Source of the DNA: Hymenobacter aranciens
GTDB lineage: Bacteria > Bacteroidota > Bacteroidia > Cytophagales > Hymenobacteraceae
Direction: 5' to 3'
Length of the DNA stretch: 64,000 nucleotides
NCBI RefSeq assembly: GCF_030580865.1
Contig: NZ_JAUQSY010000006.1
Span: 186,001-250,000 of the forward strand
The position numbers and the translations under genes are program-made. The notes beneath the pieces are model-generated. The model had not been told where the DNA came from. It saw only the letters and a list, made by a program, of their open reading frames with translations, and did no database searches. This document shows, piece by piece, positions 44,201-52,219 of this stretch; the first letter of the stretch is position 1; every line of letters starts with the position of its first letter.

Positions 44201-45146
44201 CGTCGGCGGCCTGGGTGCCGCCCACGAAGCAGCTGCTGGTGGGCGCGCCGAAGCCCGAGCCGGTGGCCCAGCCAAAGTTGCCGGTGGTGGGGGTGGCGCA
44301 GGTGGTGGCCCCGCTAAAGGGCAGCTGAATAGCGCCACAGGCCTCGTCGTTGATGACGTTCAGGGTGCTGTTGGTGCCGCCGGTGGCCTGGCCGCCGCTG
44401 GGGCAGCTGCCGCTGATGGTGAGCGTGTAGGGCCCCAGCGGCGCGCCCGTGATGGTGAAGGGCGAGCCCGCCGTAGTGCCCGTAATGGGGTTGCCACCGT
44501 TGCCCGTGAAGCGGTAGGTGTAGGGTCCCACGTTGTTGCGGCCCGGCGTGAAGACCACCGCCAGCGTGCCGGGGGCCGTTTGCGTCACGCTGTTGATGCT
44601 GATGGGCGCGCAGGTGGCGGTGCCCGGTCCGTCGCTCACGCAGATGGTAAATGGCCCGGTCGCGTCGTTGAACGACGGGTTGCCCGACACCCGCACGTAG
44701 TACGTGGTGCTGGGCACCAGCAGGCCCGTTACCAGGCGCGGGGCGGTGGTGTTGGCCTGGTTCGACGACGAGAAGGCCACCGGCGTGAACGGCCCCGCGC
44801 ACGAGGTGGCCTCAAACAGCTGCACGAACGTGGCCGGGTTGCCATTCACGGTGATGGTGGCCCCGAAGCTGGCCGGCCCCGTGGCCGCCGTCGTGAACTT
44901 AAACCACACATCGCGCGGGTTGCCCGTGTTGCCGTAGCCGTTGGGCACGGTGGTAGTGGCGTTGAGGTTGGTGCTCACGGTGGGCGCCGTGCAGAGGCTG
45001 CCCTGGGGCGTGAGGGTTACGGCCCCGCAGGGGTCGTCGTTGGCCGGGGCCTGGGCCTGGGCGGCCGTGGCCAGGCCCAGCGTGGCGGCCAGCGCCAGCA
45101 GCCAGCGGCGGGTCCGGCGGCCGGGTTGCAGAGTAGAACTATGCAT
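41280..45146 (-). CDS. Large Fn3/GEVED protein with type IX sorting domain, 1288 aa
   Basis: I start it at the ATG at 45146, because MHSSTLQPGRRTRRWLLALA leads to a signal cleavage at AQAQ; the upstream frame has no signal. The first 150 mature residues (APANDDPCGAVTLTPQGSLC ... DVWFKFTTAATGPASF) align closely with the neighbour at 37790. Several such DVWY/DVWF modules recur (about four). Fn3-like repeats follow (VSFTGPTNGTSYLVTYTPTG, LTGLTANTPYSVCVVADCG). One GEVED-like module (ATGEAEDYLLTIL) precedes the sorting domain (VKLYPNPATTAATLLLP ... RGVYSLHLPTAAGLVVKRLV). Predicted type IX-exported surface protein; ligand unknown. The extreme GC richness leaves a long open frame on the other strand, which I regard as spurious. 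Confidence 0.88.
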   Translation of the reverse strand: MHSSTLQPGRRTRRWLLALAATLGLATAAQAQAPANDDPCGAVTLTPQGSLCTAPTVSTNLNATTTVPNGYGNTGNPRDVWFKFTTAATGPASFGATITVNGNPATFVQLFEATSCAGPFTPVAFSSSNQANTTAPRLVTGLLVPSTTYYVRVSGNPSFNDATGPFTICVSDGPGTATCAPISINSVTQTAPGTLAVVFTPGRNNVGPYTYRFTGNGGNPITGTTAGSPFTITGAPLGPYTLTISGSCPSGGQATGGTNSTLNVINDEACGAIQLPFSGATTCATPTTGNFGWATGSGFGAPTSSCFVGGTQAADDVWYRVTTTASGPGSTSLTLTLTGGGVAALRLLRGTNCSPNLLSEVSCMSGLGLPTVPPLTATGLSPSTTYYVQVVENENSPTSNFTLCATAPVSCAPPSNFRVGIATSNTLPIFFSPGLGNTSYTLTYTPLGGQTQTVTFTGLPYTLTNVQPGTPYTLTLTGNCSGGQVSTAVTTPGATLITNNEPCGATALTMSPACTPTAGTTTGATATPTNGYSSQGCGFGTSSDVWYTFTTAASGPASTAAVLTVGNGVSKQVRVFSAASCNGPFTQVACAASVPGTNATNQNPVPLLPLTGLLPGTTYYVSVGEGNYFGLPNFTICVAEPPACPNPGTPAIGSITATSASLNFTAPAGNTSYLVTTQAAGGAVSTLSPAPTAAPVALTGLQSGTSYTVTLQSVCPAGLGSVYTLTFRTLAANDECATATPIPSIGVSTCGTPVSSTNAGATGSTGVPAPTCASYSGADVWFSLVVPANGILQVETGAGTGTTMNDTGLALYSGTCGALTLLGCDDDSGTGAFSLLRRTGLVPGSTIYARVWGLGGRTGDFTICAQTDVSCPAVTNLAVSNLTSTSGTVSFTGPTNGTSYLVTYTPTGGTGTTITAPSSPVQLTGLTANTPYSVCVVADCGSGQQSVSTCVNFSTTEPCPAVTNLSVAATATATATLSFTPQTAATGGYTITLTPLAGGAPVVRTVSSYPVQLTSLVPNAGYSVSVVSNCGGGLSSAPATFSFLNTRYCTTGLSGSCSPAITNVRIATTTLNNTSTCAVVANNAYASFPATGSATASLLPGQSYQLSVTPTDASDLSAWFDYDHDGTFAPGEHIQVALGAAANLPAVYSFTVPTSATPGLVAMRIRSRIAGSQNGPTDACTSFATGEAEDYLLTILDPTGVRESALAAQVKLYPNPATTAATLLLPASLSQRSVVVSLYNSLGQQVRQQPLPARATEVQLDLGGLARGVYSLHLPTAAGLVVKRLVVE

Positions 45147-45304
45147 AAGCGGTAAGGGAATAATGGTGAGAAGATAAATGGTGAGAGCAAACATAATAAG
45201 CGGCCGGCAATTTGCGGGTGCATGCAGCGTCTCCTCCTTCCCCAACGCACCAAGGCAGGCATTGCCTGGCTGGGAGTACCACCCGAATGGCCGCCTGAAA
45301 AGCT

Positions 45305-45552
45305 ACGGGGGTAGCGGGCTTACCGGACACGTCCGGTAAGCCCGCTACCCCCGTGAGGGAAGCACCGGACGTGTCCGGTAAGCCCGCTACCCCCGTGAGG
45401 GAAGCACCGGACACGTCCGGTAAGCCCGCTACCCCCGTGAGTGAGGCACCGGACACGTCCGGTAAGCCCGTTACCCCCGTGACGAGGGCACCGGACGTGT
45501 CCGGTAAGCCCGTTACCCCCGTGACGAGGGCACCGGGCGTGTCCGGCAGGCG
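45305..45552. repeat. 42-bp tandem palindromic array B
   Basis: An inverted half-unit (45305-45327) pairs perfectly over 23 bases with 45332-45354. Four exact 42-bp units follow (45355-45396, 45397-45438, 45439-45480, 45481-45522) and a 30-base partial unit that ends at the stop codon of the next minus-strand gene. Each unit has a palindromic core CCGGA-N4-TCCGG whose central four bases are CACG in some units and the reverse complement CGTG in others. It fills most of the 406-base gap; the rest shows no gene. Confidence 0.85.
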
Positions 45553-46245
45553 TTAGGCTGCTTTCTTCTTCGAAGGCCGTTTTTTACGCGGCAGAATGCC
45601 ATAGTTGAACAAGGCCGCCGCCTGGTCAGGCTGGCGCGAATACACCTGCAGGCCCGTGCAGTGCACATCCCACAAGGCCCAGCACAGGTCGTCGGCCTCG
45701 GGGCCCAGCAGCTCGATGAGGGTAGCCTCCTGGCTTTCGCCCTGGTCTTTGGTGATGGCCACTTTGCGGTAGTCTTCCAGCAGCTGGCGGGCGGCCTTGC
45801 CGGGGGCGTCGGTCAGCTGCTCTTTGGCCGCTTCCAGGGCCTTCACGTAGGCTTCGAAGTTGGTGAGGCGGTCGGGCTTTTTCGATTGGGTGAGGCCGCT
45901 GAGCTTATTGGGGTAAATCTTGTCGAGGCCCGACTTTTTGTAGAACGCGGGCCGTACCACCTTCACATCGGTTTCAGTGATGAACTCCTGGATGTCATCC
46001 CACCGGTCGTCTTCGTCGGCCGTGTTGTCCTGGGTGCTGCCGTCGGTGCCCACGCGCGCCACCACTTTGTCGCTAAACGAGGCCAGCACCGTGCGCAGCG
46101 GCGTGGCCAGGGCGGCCAGCAGCGCCGGCATGCCGGGCACCTCCAGGGCATTGAGGGTGTAGGTGGCAAAATCGGTGAAGCGCTTGCGCCCGCACTCGAT
46201 GTTGAGAAAGTGGTTGTCGTACTTGTCGGCGTAAATGGCAGCCAT
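45553..46245 (-). CDS. Uncharacterised helical protein, 230 aa
   Basis: No function recognised; no signal or membrane segment. A short acidic stretch (TDGSTQDNTADEDDRWDDIQ, about 85-105) separates two helical halves. The C-terminal half contains RLTNFEAYVKALEAAKEQL, ARQLLEDYRKVAITKDQG, ELLGPEADDLCWALWDVHCT and LFNYGILPRKK; the tail is very basic (KKRPSKKKAA). The general plan resembles the protein at 23188-23928, also beside a 42-bp array. Array B begins at this gene's stop codon. The upstream gap is AT-skewed with degenerate 7-base repeats. Confidence 0.65.
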   Translation of the reverse strand: MAAIYADKYDNHFLNIECGRKRFTDFATYTLNALEVPGMPALLAALATPLRTVLASFSDKVVARVGTDGSTQDNTADEDDRWDDIQEFITETDVKVVRPAFYKKSGLDKIYPNKLSGLTQSKKPDRLTNFEAYVKALEAAKEQLTDAPGKAARQLLEDYRKVAITKDQGESQEATLIELLGPEADDLCWALWDVHCTGLQVYSRQPDQAAALFNYGILPRKKRPSKKKAA

Positions 46246-46568
46246 GGGGTAGGGGGTTAAGGGTTAGTTGTTAGCGGCGTTAAATTGCCGGCCCGAAAGT
46301 GGGAAAAGAATCTGATATATGTACTAACCGCGCCCGCCCCCGGCGGCCCCGCCCGGTGGCCCCGCCGCACCAAAATGGCCCTGGCCGCAGCGTGCGCCGC
46401 GTTTTAGGCGGCACGGCTTGCGCTCCGGCAGCCAAAATATTTTTTTTGGAGCCGCTACTGCTGAGGCTGTCGGCCCCGGTGGCCCGCCCCATCACCGGGC
46501 CTCACAAACCACCTTATATTTGTCGGCCTGCCGCTTGCGTCGCAGTTTCCCCGGCTTTTCCTATCCGC
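46246..46568. other. 323-base intergenic region
   Basis: A short degenerate period-7 stretch (46249-46275: GGTAGGG, GGTTAAG, GGTTAGT, TGTTAGC) lies next to the start of the minus-strand gene. The middle is GC-rich with no credible coding frame. The plus-strand promoter element at 46515 is near the right end. Nothing else is recognised. Confidence 0.5.
46515..46522 (+). promoter_or_regulatory. -7 promoter element for the VCBS gene
   Basis: TATATTTG, an exact TAnnTTTG match 46 bases before the ATG at 46569. Confidence 0.6.
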
Positions 46569-48011
46569 ATGCTCCTTCCCTACTCCTGCGCGGCCCGGCT
46601 CCGCAGCGGCCGCCTCCTGCTGGCCTTGCTGCTGGCCCCGGCGGCCCCGGCCCTGGCCCAAACCGGCTTTGCCCCCGGCACGCCCTATCCCTGCGGCAGC
46701 AACCTGCCGGCCAAAGTGGTGCTCGGCGATGTGAACGGCGATGGCCTCGCCGACATTGTGGCGGGCAACCAAAGCGGAGCCGCCATCAGTGTGCTGCTCA
46801 ACCAGCCCGCAGCCGCGGGCACCTTTGGCACACCGCTGCGCTGCCCCACCGGGGGCGGGCAGCCGCGCGGCATTGCCCTGGGCGACGTGAACGGCGACGG
46901 CCGCCCCGACATTGTGACGGCCAATGCGGCGGGGGGCAACGTGAGCGTGCTCCTGAGCCTGGCCCCGCAGTCGGCCACCTTCGCCCCGCCCACTTCCTAC
47001 GGCAGCGGGGGCACCCAGCCTACCACCGTGGCCCTGGGCGACGTGAACGGCGACGGCCGCCCCGACATCGTGACGGGCGACTTCGTGACGGGCCGGGTGG
47101 GCGTGCTGCTCAACCAGGCCGGGCTGCCCGGCACCTTTGGCGCCGTGGCTACCTTCGACGGGGGCGTCAGCCGCCTCACCGGCGTGGCCCTGGGCGACGT
47201 GAACGGCGACGGCCGCCCCGACATCGTGACGGGCAGCTTTGGCGGCGGGGGCATCGGCGTGCTGCTGAGCACCGCGCCGCAGGCGGCTCAGTTCAGCGCC
47301 CCCACCACCTACGTCGCCTCCGGCCCCGCCGATGTGGTGCTGCACGACGTGAACGGCGACGGCCGCCTGGACATCCTGGCCGCCGACAGCTACACCGACG
47401 CCGTGCTGGTGCTGCTCAACCAGGCCAGCCTGCCCGGGGCCTTCGGGGCCGCCACCAGCTACTCCAGCGGCGGCCGCTACCCCGGCTACCTGGCCGTGCG
47501 CGACGTGAGCGGCGACGGCCGCGCCGACATTGTGGTGGGCAATGAGGGCGCCGCGCCCGACCCCGGCTCGGTGGGCGTGCTGCTCGGCCTGCCGGGCCAG
47601 CCGGGCACGTTCGGCGCCGTCGTCACCTACTCCAGCGGCGACCTGGGCCCCTTCAGCATAGCCCTGGGCGATGTGAACGGCGACGGCCGCCCCGATGCCG
47701 TGACCAGCAACTACCGCAGCACCACCGTCTCGGTGCTATTGAATAGCTTCCCCACCGCCGCCGCCACCGCGGCCGCCACCGTCGTCGATATTTATCCCAA
47801 TCCTGCCCAGGCGCAGTTTACCGTGCGGCTGCCCGCCGGCTTCGGCCCCGCCCAGGCCGAGCTGCTCAACTCTCTGGGCCAGGTGGTGCGGCAGCAGGCC
47901 CTGCCTGCCCAGGTAGCGGTGCCCACCACCGGCCTGCCCGCCGGCGTGTACACCCTGCGGCTCCGGCCCGCCACCGGCCCGGCGCTGACGCGGCGCGTAG
48001 TGCTGCACTAA
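46569..48011 (+). CDS. FG-GAP/VCBS repeat protein with type IX sorting domain
   Basis: I start it at 46569 (MLLPYSCAARLRSGRLLLAL, then a cleavage site PALAQ); the longer open frame upstream is not preceded by a promoter. Seven calcium-loop repeats of the form GDVNGDGRPDI build a beta-propeller, as in integrin-like VCBS proteins, which usually bind polysaccharide or protein. The C-terminus is a type IX sorting domain (VVDIYPNPAQAQFTVRLP ... LNSLGQVVRQQALP ... LPAGVYTLRL). It has its own promoter. An orphan SusC-like receptor follows 57 bases later on the same strand, so the two may be co-expressed. Confidence 0.9.
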   Translation: MLLPYSCAARLRSGRLLLALLLAPAAPALAQTGFAPGTPYPCGSNLPAKVVLGDVNGDGLADIVAGNQSGAAISVLLNQPAAAGTFGTPLRCPTGGGQPRGIALGDVNGDGRPDIVTANAAGGNVSVLLSLAPQSATFAPPTSYGSGGTQPTTVALGDVNGDGRPDIVTGDFVTGRVGVLLNQAGLPGTFGAVATFDGGVSRLTGVALGDVNGDGRPDIVTGSFGGGGIGVLLSTAPQAAQFSAPTTYVASGPADVVLHDVNGDGRLDILAADSYTDAVLVLLNQASLPGAFGAATSYSSGGRYPGYLAVRDVSGDGRADIVVGNEGAAPDPGSVGVLLGLPGQPGTFGAVVTYSSGDLGPFSIALGDVNGDGRPDAVTSNYRSTTVSVLLNSFPTAAATAAATVVDIYPNPAQAQFTVRLPAGFGPAQAELLNSLGQVVRQQALPAQVAVPTTGLPAGVYTLRLRPATGPALTRRVVLH

Positions 48012-48068
48012 GCCCGGGCCGGCGGCAGCAGGCGGCCTTACCTTCGCGGCTGCTTTCTACCCCAGCGT

Positions 48069-50840
48069 ATGGCCCACCCCTACTTTGCGTTTCTCTTATT
48101 GCTAACGGCCGGCACCGCCGTCGCCCAGGCCCCCGCCGACACCGCCCGGCCGCGCCCGCCCTTCCGGGGCCTGCTGCCCGATTCGCTGGCCGCCGCCCCC
48201 ACCCCCGGCGGCACTTTGCTGCTCAATGGCCAGGCGCAGCCCGCCCGGCCCTTCCTCACCATCCAGGACCAGCTGCGCACCGTGGCCGGCGTGCAGGTGA
48301 CGCCCTACGACGGCGCGCCCGGCAGCGGCCAGGTGGTGCGTATTCGGGGCGCCAACACGGCCCAGGGCCTCGGCCAGCCGCTGTATGTGATTGACGGCCT
48401 GCCCGCGCTCAACGACGACCTCACGCCCGGCCAGGGCTGGGCCGTGCTGGGGGCCTTCTCCATCCGGCAGTACCGGGCCGACAATAGCTTCCAGGCCAAC
48501 TTCGCCGAGCAGCAGGCCGAAATCGGGGCCAACCCGCTGCAGCTGCTGCCGCCGGAAAGCGTGGCGAGCATCGAGGTGCTGGCCGGGCCTGCCGCCGTGG
48601 CCCGCTACGGGGCGCTGGGGGCCAATGGGGTGGTCAGCATTCGCACCCGGCCGGCCACCGGGGGCCGCGCCCCGCACCTGCGCTACTCCGCCTACGCGGG
48701 CCTGCAGCAGCTGCGCCAGCGCTACGATTTGCTCGATGCCAGCCAGTATGCCGAGCTAGCCAACGAGGCCAGCTTCCGGCGCTTCGGCAATACGGTGGCC
48801 ACGCCCTTCCCCAGCACGGCGCTGGGCGCGGGCACCGACTGGCAGGCCGAAACCTTCCGCCCCGCCCTGCTCCACCAGCACCAGCTCAGCTTCGACGGCA
48901 GCCTGGGGGCCACCACCTACCGCCTCAGCGCCGACTACCGCCAGCAGGCCGGCCTGCTGGCCAACTCCGACCTCACCCGCCTGGGCCTGCGCCTGGCGCT
49001 GGGCCGCCAGCTGGGCACCCGGCTGCAGCTGCGCGGCACCCTGGCTCTGGGCCAGACCGACCAGCGCCTGCCCTACACCCAGGGCGACGGCAGCCCCACC
49101 CGCGGCGCCCTGTTTGCCCCGCCCAACCAGCCCGTGCGCACTGCCAACGGCACCTACACCGGCTACGGACCTTATTCGTACAGCTTCGCCCCCAGCGCCA
49201 CGCTCAACTTCGCCAACCCGCTGGCCGGGGCCGAATACAGCTACCGCGACCCGCGCACCCGCCGCCTGCTGGCGCAGCTGGGTGCCACCTACACCGTGCT
49301 GCCCCACCTCACCCTGGAGGCCAGCGCCAACTTCCAGCGCACCGTGCTGGCCGCCACCGGCTACCTGGGCATAGTAGAAAGCCGCGACAACAGCCTGATT
49401 GCGCCCGGCAGCGCCACGCCCTTCACCACCCAGAGCTACCGCGCCAGCCAGTGGGCCGGGCAGCTGGCTTTGCGCTACCTGCGCCCGCTGGGGCAGCGCC
49501 ACGCCGTCGGGGCCGAGCTTGATTACCAGTACCAGGCCCTCGATGTGTGGTCGAACACCGGCTATGGCCTTCCCAATAGCCTGTTCAGCGGCTACGGCTA
49601 CTACCGCACCACCGGCGAAATGCGTCTGCACCGCCCCTGGGCCCGCCTGCACTACACCCTCGACAGCGCCCTGACCGTGGAAGCCAGCCTCAGCTACGCC
49701 AGCTACCGGGGCACGCTCGAAACGCAGTATTACCCCGCCGCCCAGCTGAGCTGGCGGCACGCCCTGCCCGCCGCCGAGCTGCGCCTGTGGGCCGGGGCGT
49801 CCCGCACCGGCACCTACGGGGTGGGCTACGGCACCTCCGGCCCCCTGCGGCTGATTTCGGGCTTCAACACCGGAATGCCCTTCTCCGAGCCGCGCTACCA
49901 GCAGCCGCAATACACCAACCAGGCCGAGCTGGGCCTGCGCCTGGCCAGCCGCAGCGGGCAGCTCTCGGGGCAGCTGGTGGGCTACCAGCGCCGTACCTAC
50001 CACACCCTACTAAATCAGTCGCTCAGCGTCCCCACCGGCAGCAACTTGCAGAACACCATCGTGGTGTACGACGAAGCCACCATCAGCAACCTGGGCCTGG
50101 AGCTGACCCTGACCGCCGACTGGCAGCGCGGCCGCCTGCAGGGCAGCACCCGCCTCGTGGGCAGCCTCAACCGCAACCGCCTGCTGGTGGACAACCCCAC
50201 TGTCTTCGGCCCGCAGTTCGACAACCAGCCCACGGCCTCATTCTACGGCTTCCTGCAAAATGGCCTGAATGCCAACGGCGCCCTGCAGTTCGTGCCCGCC
50301 AGCGATGGTGGCTACCAGCGGGCGCTGCTGGGCACGGGTATTCCGCCGCAGCTGGCCAGCCTCAGCCAGCAGCTGCGCCTGGGCCGCCTGGCCCTCGACG
50401 TGCAGCTCGACGGCATGTTTGGCTACCAGATGGTGAACTACCAGCTCAGCTACCTCGACACCCCCAGCGGCTACCTCAACAGCGCCACCACCGCCCTCGA
50501 CCGCTGGACGCGCACCAATACCAACACGAACATCCCGGTGGCCGGCTCACCCACCAACGTGCTCAACATCGGCGGCTTCGTTCCGCAGACCAACTACCTG
50601 GTCGAAAACGCCAGCCACGTTCGCCTGTCTTCCCTCACCCTCACCTACCGCCTCCGCCAAACCGCCACCCAGGACATCAGCGTGTGGGCCGGCGGCCAAA
50701 ACCTATTCGTCCTCAGCAGCTACCGCGGCTACGACCCCAACATCAGCAGTGGCGGAGCCGCCCCCACCCTAGCCGGGCTCGACTATGGGGCCACGCCCGT
50801 GCCCCGCACCTGGCTGCTGGGCGTGAGCGCCGGTTTCTAA
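48069..50840 (+). CDS. SusC/RagA-like TonB-dependent outer-membrane receptor
   Basis: 923 residues: a signal peptide (GTAVAQ), a plug domain (IQDQLRTVAGVQVTPYD, VVRIRGANTAQGLGQPLYVI DGLPALNDD, then LPPESVASIEVLAGPAAVAR YGALGANGVVSIRT) and a long 22-strand-type barrel. The plug wording IRGANT ... LYVIDGLP ... YGxxGANGVVSIRT is the SusC signature. The usual N-terminal carboxypeptidase-regulatory domain is absent, and no SusD lipoprotein gene is adjacent, so it is an orphan. Such receptors import oligosaccharides, peptides or siderophores at TonB's expense; the substrate is unknown. It follows the VCBS gene closely. The heptamer hairpin locus 6 lies downstream. Confidence 0.85.
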   Translation: MAHPYFAFLLLLTAGTAVAQAPADTARPRPPFRGLLPDSLAAAPTPGGTLLLNGQAQPARPFLTIQDQLRTVAGVQVTPYDGAPGSGQVVRIRGANTAQGLGQPLYVIDGLPALNDDLTPGQGWAVLGAFSIRQYRADNSFQANFAEQQAEIGANPLQLLPPESVASIEVLAGPAAVARYGALGANGVVSIRTRPATGGRAPHLRYSAYAGLQQLRQRYDLLDASQYAELANEASFRRFGNTVATPFPSTALGAGTDWQAETFRPALLHQHQLSFDGSLGATTYRLSADYRQQAGLLANSDLTRLGLRLALGRQLGTRLQLRGTLALGQTDQRLPYTQGDGSPTRGALFAPPNQPVRTANGTYTGYGPYSYSFAPSATLNFANPLAGAEYSYRDPRTRRLLAQLGATYTVLPHLTLEASANFQRTVLAATGYLGIVESRDNSLIAPGSATPFTTQSYRASQWAGQLALRYLRPLGQRHAVGAELDYQYQALDVWSNTGYGLPNSLFSGYGYYRTTGEMRLHRPWARLHYTLDSALTVEASLSYASYRGTLETQYYPAAQLSWRHALPAAELRLWAGASRTGTYGVGYGTSGPLRLISGFNTGMPFSEPRYQQPQYTNQAELGLRLASRSGQLSGQLVGYQRRTYHTLLNQSLSVPTGSNLQNTIVVYDEATISNLGLELTLTADWQRGRLQGSTRLVGSLNRNRLLVDNPTVFGPQFDNQPTASFYGFLQNGLNANGALQFVPASDGGYQRALLGTGIPPQLASLSQQLRLGRLALDVQLDGMFGYQMVNYQLSYLDTPSGYLNSATTALDRWTRTNTNTNIPVAGSPTNVLNIGGFVPQTNYLVENASHVRLSSLTLTYRLRQTATQDISVWAGGQNLFVLSSYRGYDPNISSGGAAPTLAGLDYGATPVPRTWLLGVSAGF

Positions 50841-50974
50841 TTTCAATGAGCAATTAACAATGGGCAATGAGCAATTCGCGTTTTGATTGTTGTTCATTTG
50901 TCATTGCAAACGGGCTATTACGGCATCACCATCATTAATTGCTCATTGTTCATTGCTAATTGCCCATTGAAAAT
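50841..50974. repeat. Heptamer-repeat hairpin (locus 6)
   Basis: Units CAATGAG, CAATTAA, CAATGGG, CAATGAG, CAATTCG at 50844-50878 form an arm that is matched by the inverse at about 50936-50973 with few mismatches. The right arm ends one base before the ATG of the M16 gene (50975). Confidence 0.75.
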
Positions 50975-52216
50975 ATGATTTCCTTCTCCGAATTCACCCT
51001 TGCCAACGGCCTGCGCTGCATCGTCCACGAAGATTTCAGCACCCCGATGGCCGTGCTGAACGTGATGTACGACGTGGGCTCGCGCGACGAAAGCCCCGAC
51101 CACACCGGCTTCGCGCACTTGTTTGAGCACCTCATGTTCTCGGGCTCCGTGAACATCCCCAGCTACGACGAGCCCCTGCAGCGCGTGGGCGGCGAAAACA
51201 ACGCCTTCACCAGCAGCGACGTTACCAACTATTACCTCTCGCTGCCCGCTACTAACATCGAAACCGGCTTCTGGCTTGAAAGCGACCGGATGCTCAACCT
51301 GGCCTTCTCCGAAAACGGCCTTGATGTGCAGCGCAAAGTGGTGGTCGAGGAGTTCAAGCAGAGCTACCTCAACCAGCCCTACGGCGATGTGTGGCTCAAG
51401 ATGAAGCCCCTCGCCTACCAGCAGCACCCTTACCAATGGAACACCATCGGCAAGGAAATCGCGCACATCGAAAACGCCGTGATGGACGACGTGCGCAGCT
51501 TTTTCCAGAAGCACTACGCTCCGCAGAATGCCATTCTGGTAGTGGCCGGCGCCGTGAGCACCGCCGACGCCCAAGCCCTGGCTGAAAAATGGTTTGGCCC
51601 CATCCCCGGTGGCCCCGCCTACCAGCGCCAGCTCCCCCAGGAGCCCGCCCAGACGGCCCCGCGCCAGGCCCGCACCAGCGCCCCCGTGCCCCTCTCGGCC
51701 CTCTACAAAGCCTACCACATGCCCGCCCGCGCCGACCAGCGCTACTACGCCGTGGACGTGCTGAGCGACGTGCTGGGCCGGGGCAAATCGAGCCGCCTGC
51801 ACCAGCGCCTGGTGAAGGAGCAAGCGCTGTTCAACAACATCTCGGCCTCCGTCACCGGCTCGCTCGACCCCGGTCTGCTCGTCATCAGCGGCAAGCTCAA
51901 CGCGGGCGTGGACCTGGCCGCCGCCGACGCCGCCGTAGAAGCCGTAGTGGCCGAGCTGCTGGCCGCCGACGTGGACGCCCAGGAACTCGAAAAAGTAAAA
52001 AACCAGGCCGAAAGCAGCCTCGTCTTCGGCGAAATCGACCTCCTCAACCGCGCCCTCAACCTGGCCTACAGCAAGCTGCAGGGCGACGCCAACCTGGTCA
52101 ACGAAGAAGGCAGCCGCATCCGCGCCGTGAGCGTGGCCGACGTGCGCGCCGCCGCCGAGCTCGTGCTGCGCCCCGAAAACTGCAGCACGCTCTACTACGA
52201 AGCCCAGGCTGCGTAA
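50975..52216 (+). CDS. M16-family zinc metallopeptidase (processing-peptidase-like)
   Basis: 413 residues: the catalytic half of the pitrilysin family. The inverted zinc motif HLFEH is at 48-52, with the third ligand Glu125/126 in VVVEEFKQSY. The N-terminal active domain is followed by an inactive one (KAYHMPARADQRYYAVDVLS, GRGKSSRLHQRLVKE). In Bacteroidota these genes usually occur as a pair of catalytic and non-catalytic subunits; here only the catalytic-type subunit is present. It may digest peptides in the periplasm, but I see no signal peptide at the chosen start, so location is uncertain. The upstream TTG at 50960 is a poorer start because it lies in repeat sequence. Confidence 0.9.
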   Translation: MISFSEFTLANGLRCIVHEDFSTPMAVLNVMYDVGSRDESPDHTGFAHLFEHLMFSGSVNIPSYDEPLQRVGGENNAFTSSDVTNYYLSLPATNIETGFWLESDRMLNLAFSENGLDVQRKVVVEEFKQSYLNQPYGDVWLKMKPLAYQQHPYQWNTIGKEIAHIENAVMDDVRSFFQKHYAPQNAILVVAGAVSTADAQALAEKWFGPIPGGPAYQRQLPQEPAQTAPRQARTSAPVPLSALYKAYHMPARADQRYYAVDVLSDVLGRGKSSRLHQRLVKEQALFNNISASVTGSLDPGLLVISGKLNAGVDLAAADAAVEAVVAELLAADVDAQELEKVKNQAESSLVFGEIDLLNRALNLAYSKLQGDANLVNEEGSRIRAVSVADVRAAAELVLRPENCSTLYYEAQAA

Positions 52217-52219
52217 CGC

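Noticed and set aside
41328..45155. Very long open frame of over 1200 codons antisense to the T9SS paralogue
   Set aside because: It shadows the GC-rich coding strand; its His/Arg/Gly-rich composition has no domain, and a similar shadow lies opposite the neighbour at 37886-41095.
45139..45556. Open frames with 14-residue repeats (TGVAGLPDVSGAS-like) across array B
   Set aside because: They exist on both strands only because 42 is a multiple of three; no start signals, and the cores are palindromic DNA.
50960..50974. TTG start for the M16 gene
   Set aside because: It lies inside the right arm of the heptamer hairpin; the ATG at 50975 fits the domain start.
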